From positions 38,663-102,662 of the forward strand of contig DASYZE010000090.1 of assembly GCA_035946625.1 (NCBI GenBank): DNA of 64,000 bases, given 5' to 3'. The notes under the pieces were generated by a model that saw only the letters and a program-made list of their open reading frames with translations, was not told the DNA's origin and made no database searches. Source of the DNA: DASYXZ01 sp035946625 (GTDB lineage Bacteria > Acidobacteriota > Terriglobia > UBA7540). The first letter of the stretch is position 1; each line of letters opens with the position of its first letter. Positions 50,926 through 59,770 of the stretch are shown one piece after another. The position numbers and the translations under genes were made by a program.

Positions 50926-51732
50926 ATGAACCGGCGATCTTTTTTGGCTTCCTCGGTAACGGCGTCCGCTCTGGCGGGCGGGGCAGGGGGTAATTCTGGC
51001 ATGGCGGCTCAAACTACCGACCGGCAGGAACGGGAGTACTACGAGCTGCGGCTCTATCACCTCTACCGGGGGCGGCAACAAACCCGGTTCGAGGAATATC
51101 TTCGCGCCGCGTGGCTGCCGGCGATGAACCGGTTGGGCGTTGCGCCCATCGGGATTTTTAATGTGTTGGTGGGGCCCTCCAACCCGACGATTTATGTGCT
51201 TATTCCCCACCAGTCGCTCGAATCATGTGCCACTATCTGGACGCGATTGTCCGCCGACCCTGAGTTCCTGAAGAAGGGGGCCGACGTCCTCAACACGCCT
51301 TCCACCGATCCGGCGATTATTCGCATGGAGAGTTCGCTGATGGCGGCCTTCGAGACTTTTCCTCATGTTAAGCCTCCCAACTTTGGGGATAAGCAGAAGG
51401 GGCGGATTTTTGAGCTACGCACGTATGAAAGTCACAGCATGAAGGCGCACCGGAAAAAGATCGAGATGTTCAATTCGGGCGAGATCCCCATATTTCTCCG
51501 AGCCGGCCTCCTGCCGGTGTTTTTTGGCGATACTTTTATCGGTCCCAACCAGCCTCAACTGACCTACATGATCACCTTCGAGAGCATGGAAGCGCACGAT
51601 AAGGGTTGGGCGACTTTTGGCGCGGATCCCGAATGGAAGAAATTGAGCACTACCCCGGGCTATACGGACGGAGAAATCGTATGCAATATCAGTAATGCCT
51701 TCCTGCGTCCGACTTCGTACTCGCAAATCTGA
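50926..51732 (+). CDS. Tat-exported NIPSNAP-family protein
   Basis: The 268-residue product starts at ATG 50926 with GGGAGAG just upstream; an earlier ATG at 50878 would precede the signal. MNRRSFLASSVTASALAGG is a Tat signal (RRSFL), so folded export is likely. The mature protein has two NIPSNAP ferredoxin-like repeats: YYELRLYHLYRGRQQTRFEE and, in the second half, IFELRTYESHSMKAHRKKIE. NIPSNAP proteins have no settled biochemical role. The gene is divergent from iolB. Tat export suggests a cofactor-bearing or oligomeric periplasmic protein, which is inference. Confidence 0.85.
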   Translation: MNRRSFLASSVTASALAGGAGGNSGMAAQTTDRQEREYYELRLYHLYRGRQQTRFEEYLRAAWLPAMNRLGVAPIGIFNVLVGPSNPTIYVLIPHQSLESCATIWTRLSADPEFLKKGADVLNTPSTDPAIIRMESSLMAAFETFPHVKPPNFGDKQKGRIFELRTYESHSMKAHRKKIEMFNSGEIPIFLRAGLLPVFFGDTFIGPNQPQLTYMITFESMEAHDKGWATFGADPEWKKLSTTPGYTDGEIVCNISNAFLRPTSYSQI

Positions 51733-52002
51733 ATGAGATACGGGAGTCTTGGTCGCCCATGACTCGCCCTGCGCGGGCCCATGCCCGCGGGGTCGAATTG
51801 AATCCACGTCGCATGCCTCGCCCATTGACGAATCGCTACAGGATGACGAAAGAATAACGAAATTTATATGGAGAAAATGGATATAGTTGAACTAAAATCA
51901 GCCCTATCCTGGAGCTTGGGTTTTGGTTGCGCGTTTTGCATCGATTTCAAGCCCGGCAAAGCCGAGCTCCCGCACTCCTTTTTTTCCGGGGGAGAATGGG
52001 TC

Positions 52003-52821
52003 ATGCTATCCATGCCTGATCTACACAACAGCGTTTTGCTCACCTCTTGCGCCGGCATCGCGACCAACGCCGGCTTGAAGTTGAAACAGATTCGCGGACG
52101 CCTGAACCTGACTCTCCGAGCCGTCGAAGAGTTTACCCTGGGGATCGCCGAGGCTGAGCACAATTCCGAGTTTAACGTTTCCGTGGCCCGCCTGAACCAA
52201 ATCGAGAACGACGGATCGCTCCCCAGCGTCTTCAAACTTTACAGCCTGGCTGTGGTCTACCACATGAATTTGAATGATGTTCTGGCCCTATATCAAATAG
52301 ACTTGGGGAAAATGGAGGAGCACCGCCGGATGATACCTTTGACGCGTACTCACCCGTTTTCCGCTTCAGCGGATGATCCGGAAAGGACCATGCGGTTTCC
52401 CATCCGGTTCGATCCGGGGTTTCGCCCGGAAAAGACCGCCTTTATTTCCCGCCTCATTGAGACCTGGGGAGAGATTCCCCTGGGCCTGCTCGCCACGCTT
52501 GACTTTAAAACATTCCGGTACGGTTATATCGGATTGGATGACCACACCATGGGCCCGCTCCTGCGCCCGGGCTCCATCGTTCAAATAGACGAGGCCCGCC
52601 GGCGGGTGATGAACGATGGCTGGGTTGACGAAGCCGGGCGCCCGATTTATTTCATTGAGCTTCGTTATAGTTATGAATGCTGTTGGTGTTTCCAGCGCGG
52701 GAAGGATCTGACGATGATTCCTCACCCTCTCTCGACCTTGGGGCCCCGCACCATCCGCGTTCCTGATGAGGGCGAAGTCTTAGGCCAGGTGGTCGGCGTT
52801 GCTATGAGGCTCGTGCAATAG
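52003..52821 (+). CDS. XRE-type regulator with degenerate S24/LexA-like domain
   Basis: I place the start at ATG 52003 after GGGGGAG; a longer frame from 51868 is possible but its N terminus looks non-coding. The 272-residue product has an N-terminal helix-turn-helix at about 20-90 (KLKQIRGRLNLTLRAVEEFT and ARLNQIENDGSLPSVFKLYS) with an insertion inside it. The C-terminal 110 residues resemble the S24 LexA/cI fold: LDDHTMGPLLRPGSIVQIDE aligns with the catalytic-Ser loop, but Ser is replaced by Thr182 and no catalytic Lys is evident. It may be a non-cleavable, ligand- or dimer-controlled repressor. Its targets are unknown. Confidence 0.78.
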   Translation: MLSMPDLHNSVLLTSCAGIATNAGLKLKQIRGRLNLTLRAVEEFTLGIAEAEHNSEFNVSVARLNQIENDGSLPSVFKLYSLAVVYHMNLNDVLALYQIDLGKMEEHRRMIPLTRTHPFSASADDPERTMRFPIRFDPGFRPEKTAFISRLIETWGEIPLGLLATLDFKTFRYGYIGLDDHTMGPLLRPGSIVQIDEARRRVMNDGWVDEAGRPIYFIELRYSYECCWCFQRGKDLTMIPHPLSTLGPRTIRVPDEGEVLGQVVGVAMRLVQ

Positions 52822-53274
52822 CGCCCACAAATCGGTTTCCTGCAGGATCCTTAACAACACTTCCATATTCTTGTCAAACAATTGGCGGGCCAGGGGGTGG
52901 CAATCCGCAGGAGGAAGGATCTGAAACGAGCGCAGCCGTTGCCACGCCTCAATCATCCTGGATGGGTCTTCCTTCACCGATTCAAAAAACTGAATCAGAT
53001 CGCGCGCCTGATCTTGCAAGGGCAACGCCATCAATTCCTCAAAAACGCTGATGTGGCACCGCCGCAAGCCTTCATCCACGGCCTCACTGCCGTGGCGCGT
53101 CTCCAGGCCGTAGTGGTGATAACGGGCGGTGTTGTAGTCCCGAAGCGAGGCAATGTAAATGAGCCGATTAAACTGCCCCTCCATGGTCTCCAAAGTTTTC
53201 GTCCGGAAATCTTCGACGACCCGGCCAATCTCCGCCTCCAGCTTTGGTTCGGCCGAATTTTCCTGGTTTTTCAC
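52780..53274 (-). CDS. Small alpha-helical protein of unknown function
   Basis: The 164-residue protein starts at GTG 53274 with AGGG five bases upstream. It is predicted all-helical and acidic at the N terminus, with segments GRVVEDFRTKTLETMEGQFN, DQARDLIQFFESVKEDPSRM and EVLLRILQETDLWALLHEPH. There is no signal or membrane segment. Its end overlaps the end of the convergent XRE gene by 42 bases. It precedes the deoxyhypusine-synthase-like gene on the other side by about 60 bases on the same strand. I recognise no family. Confidence 0.65.
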   Translation of the reverse strand: MKNQENSAEPKLEAEIGRVVEDFRTKTLETMEGQFNRLIYIASLRDYNTARYHHYGLETRHGSEAVDEGLRRCHISVFEELMALPLQDQARDLIQFFESVKEDPSRMIEAWQRLRSFQILPPADCHPLARQLFDKNMEVLLRILQETDLWALLHEPHSNADHLA

Positions 53275-53334
53275 GGAGACCCTGTCATATTGCGCTCTGC
53301 TTGCAGGCGCACCCCGGACTAATCTCGGGCTTTT

Positions 53335-54372
53335 TTATTTCGGGAATTTAAAGCGAAGCTCACGGCCCATTTCAAAAACCGGCTTCTTGCGCTTGCGAAT
53401 GATCGCCTTATTTTCCGAGAGCGCGCTCACCAGCACCGGGATGGCGATGGTCGAATCACAATGGACGGTGGCCATGCTGGCGTCATGCGCAATCTTGCCC
53501 CAGCTTTGCGCCTCCTCAAACGTGCACCCGGAGAGGCCCCCCCAATGGGGCGCGTCCGTCACCACCTGCAATGCATATTTGTGGCCGTTGTGAGCATTGC
53601 GCATAAAGGTGGCCGTCACTTCGCTTTGCTGCACGAAGTTTTTGGGAGTGCCGCCGCCAAAATAAATCACGCCCGTCGCCGGCGATTCGCCCGCCAGGCG
53701 CGCGGTTTCCAAAACGTCTCCGATCACGTCAAAAGTAAAATGGTTTTTGCCCAGAAAGCGGTTTTCCGCGATACCGATGCCGATGGAGGAATCGCCGATG
53801 GCGGGGCAGTAGAGTGGGATCCCGGCCTTGTAGGCCGCAGTCACGATCCCCTCCTCTTTGGACCGCTTCGATAATTCTTGGCCGATGAGGTTCAGAAATT
53901 CGCGCGTGGTGTAAGGCCGCGATTGGTCGAGCGAAGCCGCAAACTTGCCCATAAAGGCGTCCTCCTCGCGAAACTCTTCTTCGTCCACCAGCGTGTCGTA
54001 CATCCGGTCGATAAGATTCTTTTGCAATTCCACGTCGTCAATATTGGGCGAGCATTGGAAGTGCAGACGCCCGATACTCTCGTGCATATCGTGAAAGAAG
54101 TTTGCCCCGGTGGAGACCAGGCAGTCGATCAGGCGGTTTTTGATCATGTAGACCACCAGTCGCCGCATGCCGCCGGGAATCATGGCGCCCGAAAGGCCCA
54201 TCATGATCATCACGCGGTCCTGAAGCATGCGGCGCCAGACTTGATACGCCGTCCCCAAATTCCGTCCTTGAAAGGAGATGCCTTCCATCTTCTCCAGCAG
54301 GGCGCCAACGTTTTTCTTTCCGTCGATGGCCAGCGGCCGGGTGGGTTTGGTGAGAATCTGATATTTGCGCAT
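53335..54372 (-). CDS. Deoxyhypusine-synthase-like enzyme
   Basis: The 345-residue product belongs to the deoxyhypusine synthase family, which in archaea and eukaryotes makes the hypusine precursor on eIF5A from spermidine; bacterial members can make homospermidine or other products. NAD-site segments are GLSGAMIPGGMRRLVVYMIK and STGANFFHDMHE. The essential Lys is kept at K293 in AQSWGKIAHDA. Bacteria lack eIF5A with hypusine, so a polyamine or agmatine substrate is more likely. It lies 106 bases after the pyruvoyl arginine decarboxylase gene, which would supply agmatine, and both are on the minus strand. Confidence 0.88.
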   Translation of the reverse strand: MRKYQILTKPTRPLAIDGKKNVGALLEKMEGISFQGRNLGTAYQVWRRMLQDRVMIMMGLSGAMIPGGMRRLVVYMIKNRLIDCLVSTGANFFHDMHESIGRLHFQCSPNIDDVELQKNLIDRMYDTLVDEEEFREEDAFMGKFAASLDQSRPYTTREFLNLIGQELSKRSKEEGIVTAAYKAGIPLYCPAIGDSSIGIGIAENRFLGKNHFTFDVIGDVLETARLAGESPATGVIYFGGGTPKNFVQQSEVTATFMRNAHNGHKYALQVVTDAPHWGGLSGCTFEEAQSWGKIAHDASMATVHCDSTIAIPVLVSALSENKAIIRKRKKPVFEMGRELRFKFPK

Positions 54373-54478
54373 GGCAACCTCTCAATTCATCTTGGAATTT
54401 TGTTCCGGGCAGACCGCGGAGTGACCACACCGGGCAGGGAAAAGGCAGCCCTGGGTCACGGTCGAATGGATCGAAATA

Positions 54479-55033
54479 TTATTCCCCAATTCCGAGCAAG
54501 ATGGACGCCGCCAGCACCGTGGTCCAAAGGCCGCGCTTGTCGCCGATCGCGGATTGGGTAATTTGCATGGTGCGGACAATTTTGTTCGAGATCCGGTAAA
54601 TTTCCTTCTTCTCGTCCCAACTCCGGTCCGGATCGAATTCCACGCCCAGCGTGGTGGCCAGCATTTCTGCCGCCAATTCTTCCGCATAATCTCCCGCCAC
54701 CTCTTCCGGCTGTCCAAACGAATGGTGCTCGGAAAGGTAGCCGAACGTATTTCGGTCCGAGGGAATGGCCACGCCCACCGAGGCTGCGATTAACCGGTGC
54801 GGCTCGCGCGTGGAGTTCTCGCTCAGCACCACAAAAGTCACCTGCCCGGGCTTCAGCTCCTTGACGCCCTCCGAACGTGGAATCAACCTGCACCTCGGCG
54901 GGAATATGCTGGAGACGCGAACGAGGTTGCATGAGGCGATCCCGGCCGATCGCAGGGCCAACTCGAAGCTCGTCAGCTTCTCCCTGTGCTTTCCCACTCC
55001 CTTGGTCAGGAACATTCGCTTCGGTACGAACAT
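54479..55033 (-). CDS. Pyruvoyl-dependent arginine decarboxylase
   Basis: This enzyme decarboxylates arginine to agmatine using a pyruvoyl group made by self-cleavage. The 184-residue proenzyme has the cleavage site NLVRVSSIFPP, where splitting between S41 and S42 leaves a pyruvoyl on the larger chain. Further family segments are RLIAASVGVAIPSDR and GYLSEHHSFG. The start is ATG 55033 with GGAG close upstream. It is adjacent to the deoxyhypusine-synthase-like gene, so an agmatine-based polyamine route is plausible. Agmatine-processing genes (agmatinase, deiminase) are not in the window. Confidence 0.92.
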   Translation of the reverse strand: MFVPKRMFLTKGVGKHREKLTSFELALRSAGIASCNLVRVSSIFPPRCRLIPRSEGVKELKPGQVTFVVLSENSTREPHRLIAASVGVAIPSDRNTFGYLSEHHSFGQPEEVAGDYAEELAAEMLATTLGVEFDPDRSWDEKKEIYRISNKIVRTMQITQSAIGDKRGLWTTVLAASILLGIGE

Positions 55034-55217
55034 TTCGCTCCTTCCTTAGTTTCTTGAATTCCCGCTTTCAACAAACTTTTCTTGGGCGATCGAAGGGCAG
55101 CGCCCGTAAAATCTGCGCGTCAGGAATCAGCGGAAGAGTTGGTAACGTAACAAAAAGCTCAAAAAAGTTCCATTGAATTCTTCATGCGGTCCTGCCAGGT
55201 GTTCAGGAGGCGCGTAC

Positions 55218-56306
55218 TCAGCCCTTTCCGCCGAAGAAAAACACCAGTTCGATGATCAAAATGATCACCACCATAAGCTCGAGGACGAAGGCGCGGCCCT
55301 GGTTGAATTGGTCCACCATAAATTTGTACAGATTTTCCGCCGTATCGATTTTCTGTTGGACCAGGCTTTTGTAATCCAGCACGCCCACCTTGTTGGCCGC
55401 CAGCCGGTAGAGGCGCGCGGAAAACATATCACTCAGGAACTTGATGGCATTGTCCGTTCGTTCCGTCAGCTCGGTCACATCCAGCAGCAGCGTATGCAGG
55501 CGCGCCGAAGCCCGGGCCAGCCGCCAGCGCGCCATGAACCCCGTGCCCTTGTCCAACGACTGGTAAACCGAGGCGAGGCGCCGTGTCAGCACTTCATCGT
55601 AATAGCGAAATTCGAGCAGTTGCGAATTCGCGTACTCAAGCAATTGGATTGTGGTGACGGCGCCCGCCACGGTGTCGTACAGAAAGGCCGCGTTCCAGCC
55701 CAACACCGCAAGATCCGAGGGGTAATAGGAAATGCAGGACGCCAGCACCTCGCGGCGTTCCTCGTCGGAGAGCTTTACGTTCTCTCCCCGGACGATTTGC
55801 GCGATCTCGTCGCCATGCTCTTTCACCATGTTGGCCGCCAGGGGATGGCCCTCGGCTTCAACAATGTGAAAAATGTAATAGTCCTCCGTCAGCCAATTTT
55901 CATACGGCTTCACCAGGGCCGGGATGACCCGCTTCACCTTCTGGCGCGCGACTTCAATGGCTCGCTTCTCGAATTCCTGCCCCGCAACATGGCGCGAGGA
56001 GAGGTTTACCAAACTTTCCCAATCCCCTTTGAAAGGGAGTTGGAACTCCACGCTCACCACTCCATAATCGTAGTATTTCATCCGGCCCGTCACCGTTTCC
56101 CCCGTTTCGAGGGCGATCGCGGCCACTGTTTCCACCACCGGGGGCCGCTGAAACCGGACGTATTCCGGGGCCGGATGTTTAAAGCTCGGTTCGCGGCCGG
56201 GCGGCTGCGCGCCCAGGATCTGTCGCAAATCTTCCAGCCGAATCTCTTCACAAATATCGTAAAGGATGAGCACCAGCACCGACCCCTGTAGTTGTGGCTC
56301 AGGCAT
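55218..56306 (-). CDS. RMD1/DUF155-family protein with C-terminal membrane anchor
   Basis: The 362-residue product has the DUF155 pattern: a beta-rich first third (MKYYDYGVVSVEFQLPF), helices in the middle and a C-terminal segment AANKVGVLDYKSLVQQKIDT, AENLYKFMVDQFNQ, then a hydrophobic anchor ELMVVIILIIELVFFF ending in GGKG. Homologues include yeast RMD1 and mitochondrial RMND1, whose roles are linked to translation and mitochondrial function. The start is ATG 56306 with GAGG five bases upstream. It is divergent from the GlnE-like gene. The bacterial function is not established. Confidence 0.78.
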   Translation of the reverse strand: MPEPQLQGSVLVLILYDICEEIRLEDLRQILGAQPPGREPSFKHPAPEYVRFQRPPVVETVAAIALETGETVTGRMKYYDYGVVSVEFQLPFKGDWESLVNLSSRHVAGQEFEKRAIEVARQKVKRVIPALVKPYENWLTEDYYIFHIVEAEGHPLAANMVKEHGDEIAQIVRGENVKLSDEERREVLASCISYYPSDLAVLGWNAAFLYDTVAGAVTTIQLLEYANSQLLEFRYYDEVLTRRLASVYQSLDKGTGFMARWRLARASARLHTLLLDVTELTERTDNAIKFLSDMFSARLYRLAANKVGVLDYKSLVQQKIDTAENLYKFMVDQFNQGRAFVLELMVVIILIIELVFFFGGKG

Positions 56307-56452
56307 ATGATCCTCAACCTGGCGGCAAGCCGGGCTTGCCGTCGTACCAATGCGATGGCCCTAAAGCCGGCAATGAACATGACGCCACACTTCTTCCTGA
56401 AAAACAATCACCATTGTTCGCCTGCCAGCGCGGGCGCGGGCTTCAAGTCATA

Positions 56453-56458
56453 TATAAT
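56453..56458 (+). promoter_or_regulatory. TATAAT eight bases before the GlnE-like start (possible leaderless mRNA)
   Basis: A perfect TATAAT at 56453-56458 ends eight bases before ATG 56467, and no ribosome site stands between them. A start of transcription at or next to the ATG would give a leaderless message. The -35 region (about 56430-56435) is GC-rich and unlike the consensus. Position and sequence are seen; leaderless use is inference. Confidence 0.4.
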
Positions 56459-56466
56459 TGCCTACC

Positions 56467-59400
56467 ATGCGGGATGAATTCGCCTCACTGCACTTTCTGG
56501 ACAACGCTCGCGCGAGTGGGAGCCTTGCGCACCTGGAGCAGCGGCTGGCGCCCGCCTTGCTCCTGCCACTTGCATCGTTGCTGGCCCAATCTCCCGACCC
56601 AGAGGGAACCTTGCACCAGCTCGAACGGTATGTGGAGGCCTGCCCCTCCGAAGTGTCGGAAGACTTGTCGCGCCATCCCGCGGCGTTGATCTATCTGGTG
56701 GCCATCTTTGGTTACAGCGAGTCACTGGGGGAGACCGTTTTGGCGGACCCGTCGCTGGTGATTCAGTTTGCCCGCGACCGGCACTTGACCACAGTAAAAT
56801 CCATCCAGGATTTGATGCAGGATTTCGCGCGCTACTCGGTCACCAATCCTGATCTCTGGTTATCATCACAACTTGCCCGCTTCAAGCGGCGCAATGTTTT
56901 GCGTATCGCGCTCAAAGACGTTCTGGGTCTTTCCTCTCTGGGGGAAACCACGCTCGAGTTGGCCACGCTGGCCGACGTAATTTTGAACCGCTCGCTGGCC
57001 TACTGTGACCGCGAGTTGGAAAAGCGCTATGGACTGCCGCAATTCCGTGACCGGCAGGGCCGCATCGCGCGTAGCGGATTCAGCATCATGTCGCTGGGAA
57101 GACTGGGCGGCAACGAGCTGAATTACAGTCCGGACATCGATCTGCTTTTCCTCTACGCGCGTGACGGTGAAACGGCGGGGGGCAGCGAACCTGCATCGGT
57201 TATTTCGAACAAGGAGTATTACGTCCGCCTGTCCGAAGCGGTCCATCGCACCATCACCCAGCCCACCCCGCACGGTGAGGTTTACCGGGTGGACTTGGGC
57301 AAGCGGCCGGAAGGGGAGCAGGGCGACCTCGCGATTTCCGTAAATTCAGCCCTGGAATATTACGACCACCGGGCGCGCGATTGGGAACTCCAAAGGTTGA
57401 CCAAGGCGCGCCACTCGGCCGGAGACCCGCGCCTGTCACGGGAGTTTCTGCATGGAGTGGAACCTTACATCTACCGCTCGAGCGGCGGCTCCAAAGACGC
57501 CGGAAGCAAGCTTGAGGAGCGCGAAAAATCGGCAGCGGATGGGAGCGAGAGCGTCGCGGCCGGACTGGATGTGAATTTCCATGCGGGGGGTCTCCGCGAC
57601 ATCGAATCTCTAACCCAGAGCCTGCAGCGCATCCACGGAGCCAATGATTTCTGGGTTCGCTCAGGCGGCACGCTGCTCGCGCTGCGCAAACTCCACGACA
57701 AGGGCCACCTCTCCGATGGGGATTTCGCCCGCCTCACCTCAGCCTACGAATTTTTCCGCAAGGTCGAGCACCGTATCCAATTGGAAGCCGGCCCCCGCCC
57801 GCATCACTTGCCCGCCGGCGGCCAGGCTTTGGAGCGCCTCGCGCGCCGAGTCAGCAATGATGTAGGTTCCCACGGCGACGCCGGTGCGGCGCTAGTCACC
57901 CAGCTCAATCAAACATTTTTTGTGGTGCAGGAAATTAATCGGCGCCTCATCCTGGCGCCCCCTGCTGCAACTGCCTCGGCTGATTTTGGCTTGAGTGCGG
58001 TTACCGCCTGGCCCCCGGACCTGGGGCATGATCCTTTCCATGCCGCCGTGCGATTGCTCGGCTCATGCGCTCCGGAGCTGGCTGCCATGGCGCGGGATGC
58101 GCCGCTGGGAGTTCGGGCGCGGAATGACGCGGCGCGACTTATCTCCGCCATTCTGGGTTCTTCCCAGCAACTTCGGGCGGTGCGCCAGATCCCGGCGCTG
58201 CTCGAGCGCGCCCTTGACATGACTGCGGCCAGCTCTTTTCTGGCCCAAATCATGATTCAGCATCCGGAAGATTTGGTGATTCTCGGATCGCTGCCACCCG
58301 AAGATTTGGCTGGTTCCCCGAAGCAAACGACAATGTGGATGCAAAAATCTTCACCGATGGGAGGCGGATCATCCCCGGAGGCTTCCGGGATTGCTTCCGC
58401 CTCCGTGCAATGTGTGACGCCTTTCCCATGGGCAACAGAGAACGGATTGAGCTTGGCCGAAAAAATGGCCATGCTTCGAACTGAGTACAGGACTCAAACG
58501 CTTGTGCAAGGGGCAAGGGATTGCTCGCAACTCCTTTCAATCGCCGCCGCTTTAAATCGGTGGAACAGGCTTGCCGCCCGATGTGTATCCAGTGCGGTTG
58601 AGATTGCCGCGCGGTCGCTAGGTCTAAGGGGTGGTCACGATGGCTCCCAGGTCGTCGTGCTCGGTCTCGGCCGCCTGGGACGATGCGAATTTGACATCGG
58701 GTCAACCGCAGAACTGGTCTTTGTCGCCCCAGGTCGTTCGAGTGAAATGCAAATTAAATCCTATTGCCGCCTGACGGAGCGCATTGTCGAGATTATTTCG
58801 AGTTATACCCGCGAAGGCAATGTGTTCCCCGTGGAAGCGCCGCTGCAACCCAAGGGCGCGCTGGTGATTATAGAAGATGATCTATTACAATATCTTGCGG
58901 GGGAAGCAACTTTGGAAGAAGAGATCAGGTTTGCCGACGCCTGCCCGATTGCCGGCAACTTCGAACGAGGTCGGGAACTGATGGACCGGGTCACCTCAGT
59001 GCTCTTCAGCCGGTTCGATTCCTGTTTGAATCTCGAGGAGAGCCTGCGCCCGCTTTTCCAGAAATTTGCTCCGGAAGACAGTGCGCCAACTTCCCGCAGT
59101 CAAGCCCCACCCAGGGGATTCGGCACAATGGAGTTGGCGCTTGCCGCACTCCGTCTGCGCCATCTTTTTCCGCTGCCCGCGGGAACAAATGTTCCAGGCC
59201 GGATTGCCGCCCTGCGCGCGGCCGGCCTGATCTCCTCCGCGGATGCTGACGCGCTGGCACGCGACGCAGCATTTATCTGTTCGGTTGATCACGCCGTCCG
59301 CCTCGTTACAGGCTCGGCGGGGAGGAAGCTGCCTGAAATAGCCGGGCTATCCGAAGAGGTTGAGACCCTTGTCCGCGGTTGGGGACTCATCAACGCGAAG

Positions 59401-59508
59401 GATAGGTTGACCGCACTGCTGCCCGCCATCTCGAATCGCGTGCAGGCACTTTGCCTCCGCCTCGCCGGCCTTTCCCCGAATGCAGGGGATGCCGTCGCAC
59501 CGCGATAG
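56467..59508 (+). CDS. GlnE-like glutamine synthetase adenylyltransferase homologue with degenerate second half
   Basis: GlnE adds or removes AMP on glutamine synthetase using two nucleotidyltransferase domains. The 1013-residue product starts at ATG 56467. The first half is well kept: MSLGRLGGNELNYSPDIDLL with D223 and D225, YRVDLGKRPEGEQGDLAISV, DWELQRLTKAR and VNFHAGGLRDIESLTQSLQ. The second half keeps the frame, VVVLGLGRLGRCEFDIGSTA, but the paired Asp residues are T747 and E749, and the Arg-rich RLRPxG strand became VEAPLQPKG. By E. coli assignment the intact half would be the adenylyl-removing one. It may be a one-way enzyme or have a new role. It stands alone; no glnA, glnB or glnD is in the window. 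Confidence 0.85.
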   Translation: MRDEFASLHFLDNARASGSLAHLEQRLAPALLLPLASLLAQSPDPEGTLHQLERYVEACPSEVSEDLSRHPAALIYLVAIFGYSESLGETVLADPSLVIQFARDRHLTTVKSIQDLMQDFARYSVTNPDLWLSSQLARFKRRNVLRIALKDVLGLSSLGETTLELATLADVILNRSLAYCDRELEKRYGLPQFRDRQGRIARSGFSIMSLGRLGGNELNYSPDIDLLFLYARDGETAGGSEPASVISNKEYYVRLSEAVHRTITQPTPHGEVYRVDLGKRPEGEQGDLAISVNSALEYYDHRARDWELQRLTKARHSAGDPRLSREFLHGVEPYIYRSSGGSKDAGSKLEEREKSAADGSESVAAGLDVNFHAGGLRDIESLTQSLQRIHGANDFWVRSGGTLLALRKLHDKGHLSDGDFARLTSAYEFFRKVEHRIQLEAGPRPHHLPAGGQALERLARRVSNDVGSHGDAGAALVTQLNQTFFVVQEINRRLILAPPAATASADFGLSAVTAWPPDLGHDPFHAAVRLLGSCAPELAAMARDAPLGVRARNDAARLISAILGSSQQLRAVRQIPALLERALDMTAASSFLAQIMIQHPEDLVILGSLPPEDLAGSPKQTTMWMQKSSPMGGGSSPEASGIASASVQCVTPFPWATENGLSLAEKMAMLRTEYRTQTLVQGARDCSQLLSIAAALNRWNRLAARCVSSAVEIAARSLGLRGGHDGSQVVVLGLGRLGRCEFDIGSTAELVFVAPGRSSEMQIKSYCRLTERIVEIISSYTREGNVFPVEAPLQPKGALVIIEDDLLQYLAGEATLEEEIRFADACPIAGNFERGRELMDRVTSVLFSRFDSCLNLEESLRPLFQKFAPEDSAPTSRSQAPPRGFGTMELALAALRLRHLFPLPAGTNVPGRIAALRAAGLISSADADALARDAAFICSVDHAVRLVTGSAGRKLPEIAGLSEEVETLVRGWGLINAKDRLTALLPAISNRVQALCLRLAGLSPNAGDAVAPR

Positions 59509-59644
59509 TTCCAACGAACTTCTCGAACTCCAAATTCATCGAGCGTCTACCCAGATGGTGTTGTGGTGTTGTTCGAGTCTTGAATTCGTGCGTGCCGGAT
59601 GATATCTTGCTTGGCTCGCATATTTTTGTATCCCCGGGCCAGCA

Positions 59645-59668
59645 CGTATGTGAAGGGGCGCACATACG
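59645..59668. promoter_or_regulatory. Perfect 8-bp stem-loop in the acnA leader
   Basis: CGTATGTG (59645-59652) and CACATACG (59661-59668) are exact complements around an 8-base AAGGGGCG loop. The centre lies about 115 bases upstream of the acnA start. It may be an operator dyad or an RNA hairpin, such as a leader control site; the loop contains a purine-rich ribosome-site-like run. The rest of the 262-base gap before acnA shows no gene. Confidence 0.5.
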
Positions 59669-59770
59669 ATGTGTCGCTTGGTGTCCGGCTCGTAGATATT
59701 GGAAGGGGGGTGCGGCATTTTCAGCAGGTGGCGGTGGCATGCGCGGAGCTAGTGCCCGAAGGTGAACTCT

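Noticed and set aside
55173..56291. 372-residue plus-strand open frame
   Set aside because: Mirror of the RMD1/DUF155 gene, whose motifs and anchor are clear on the minus strand.
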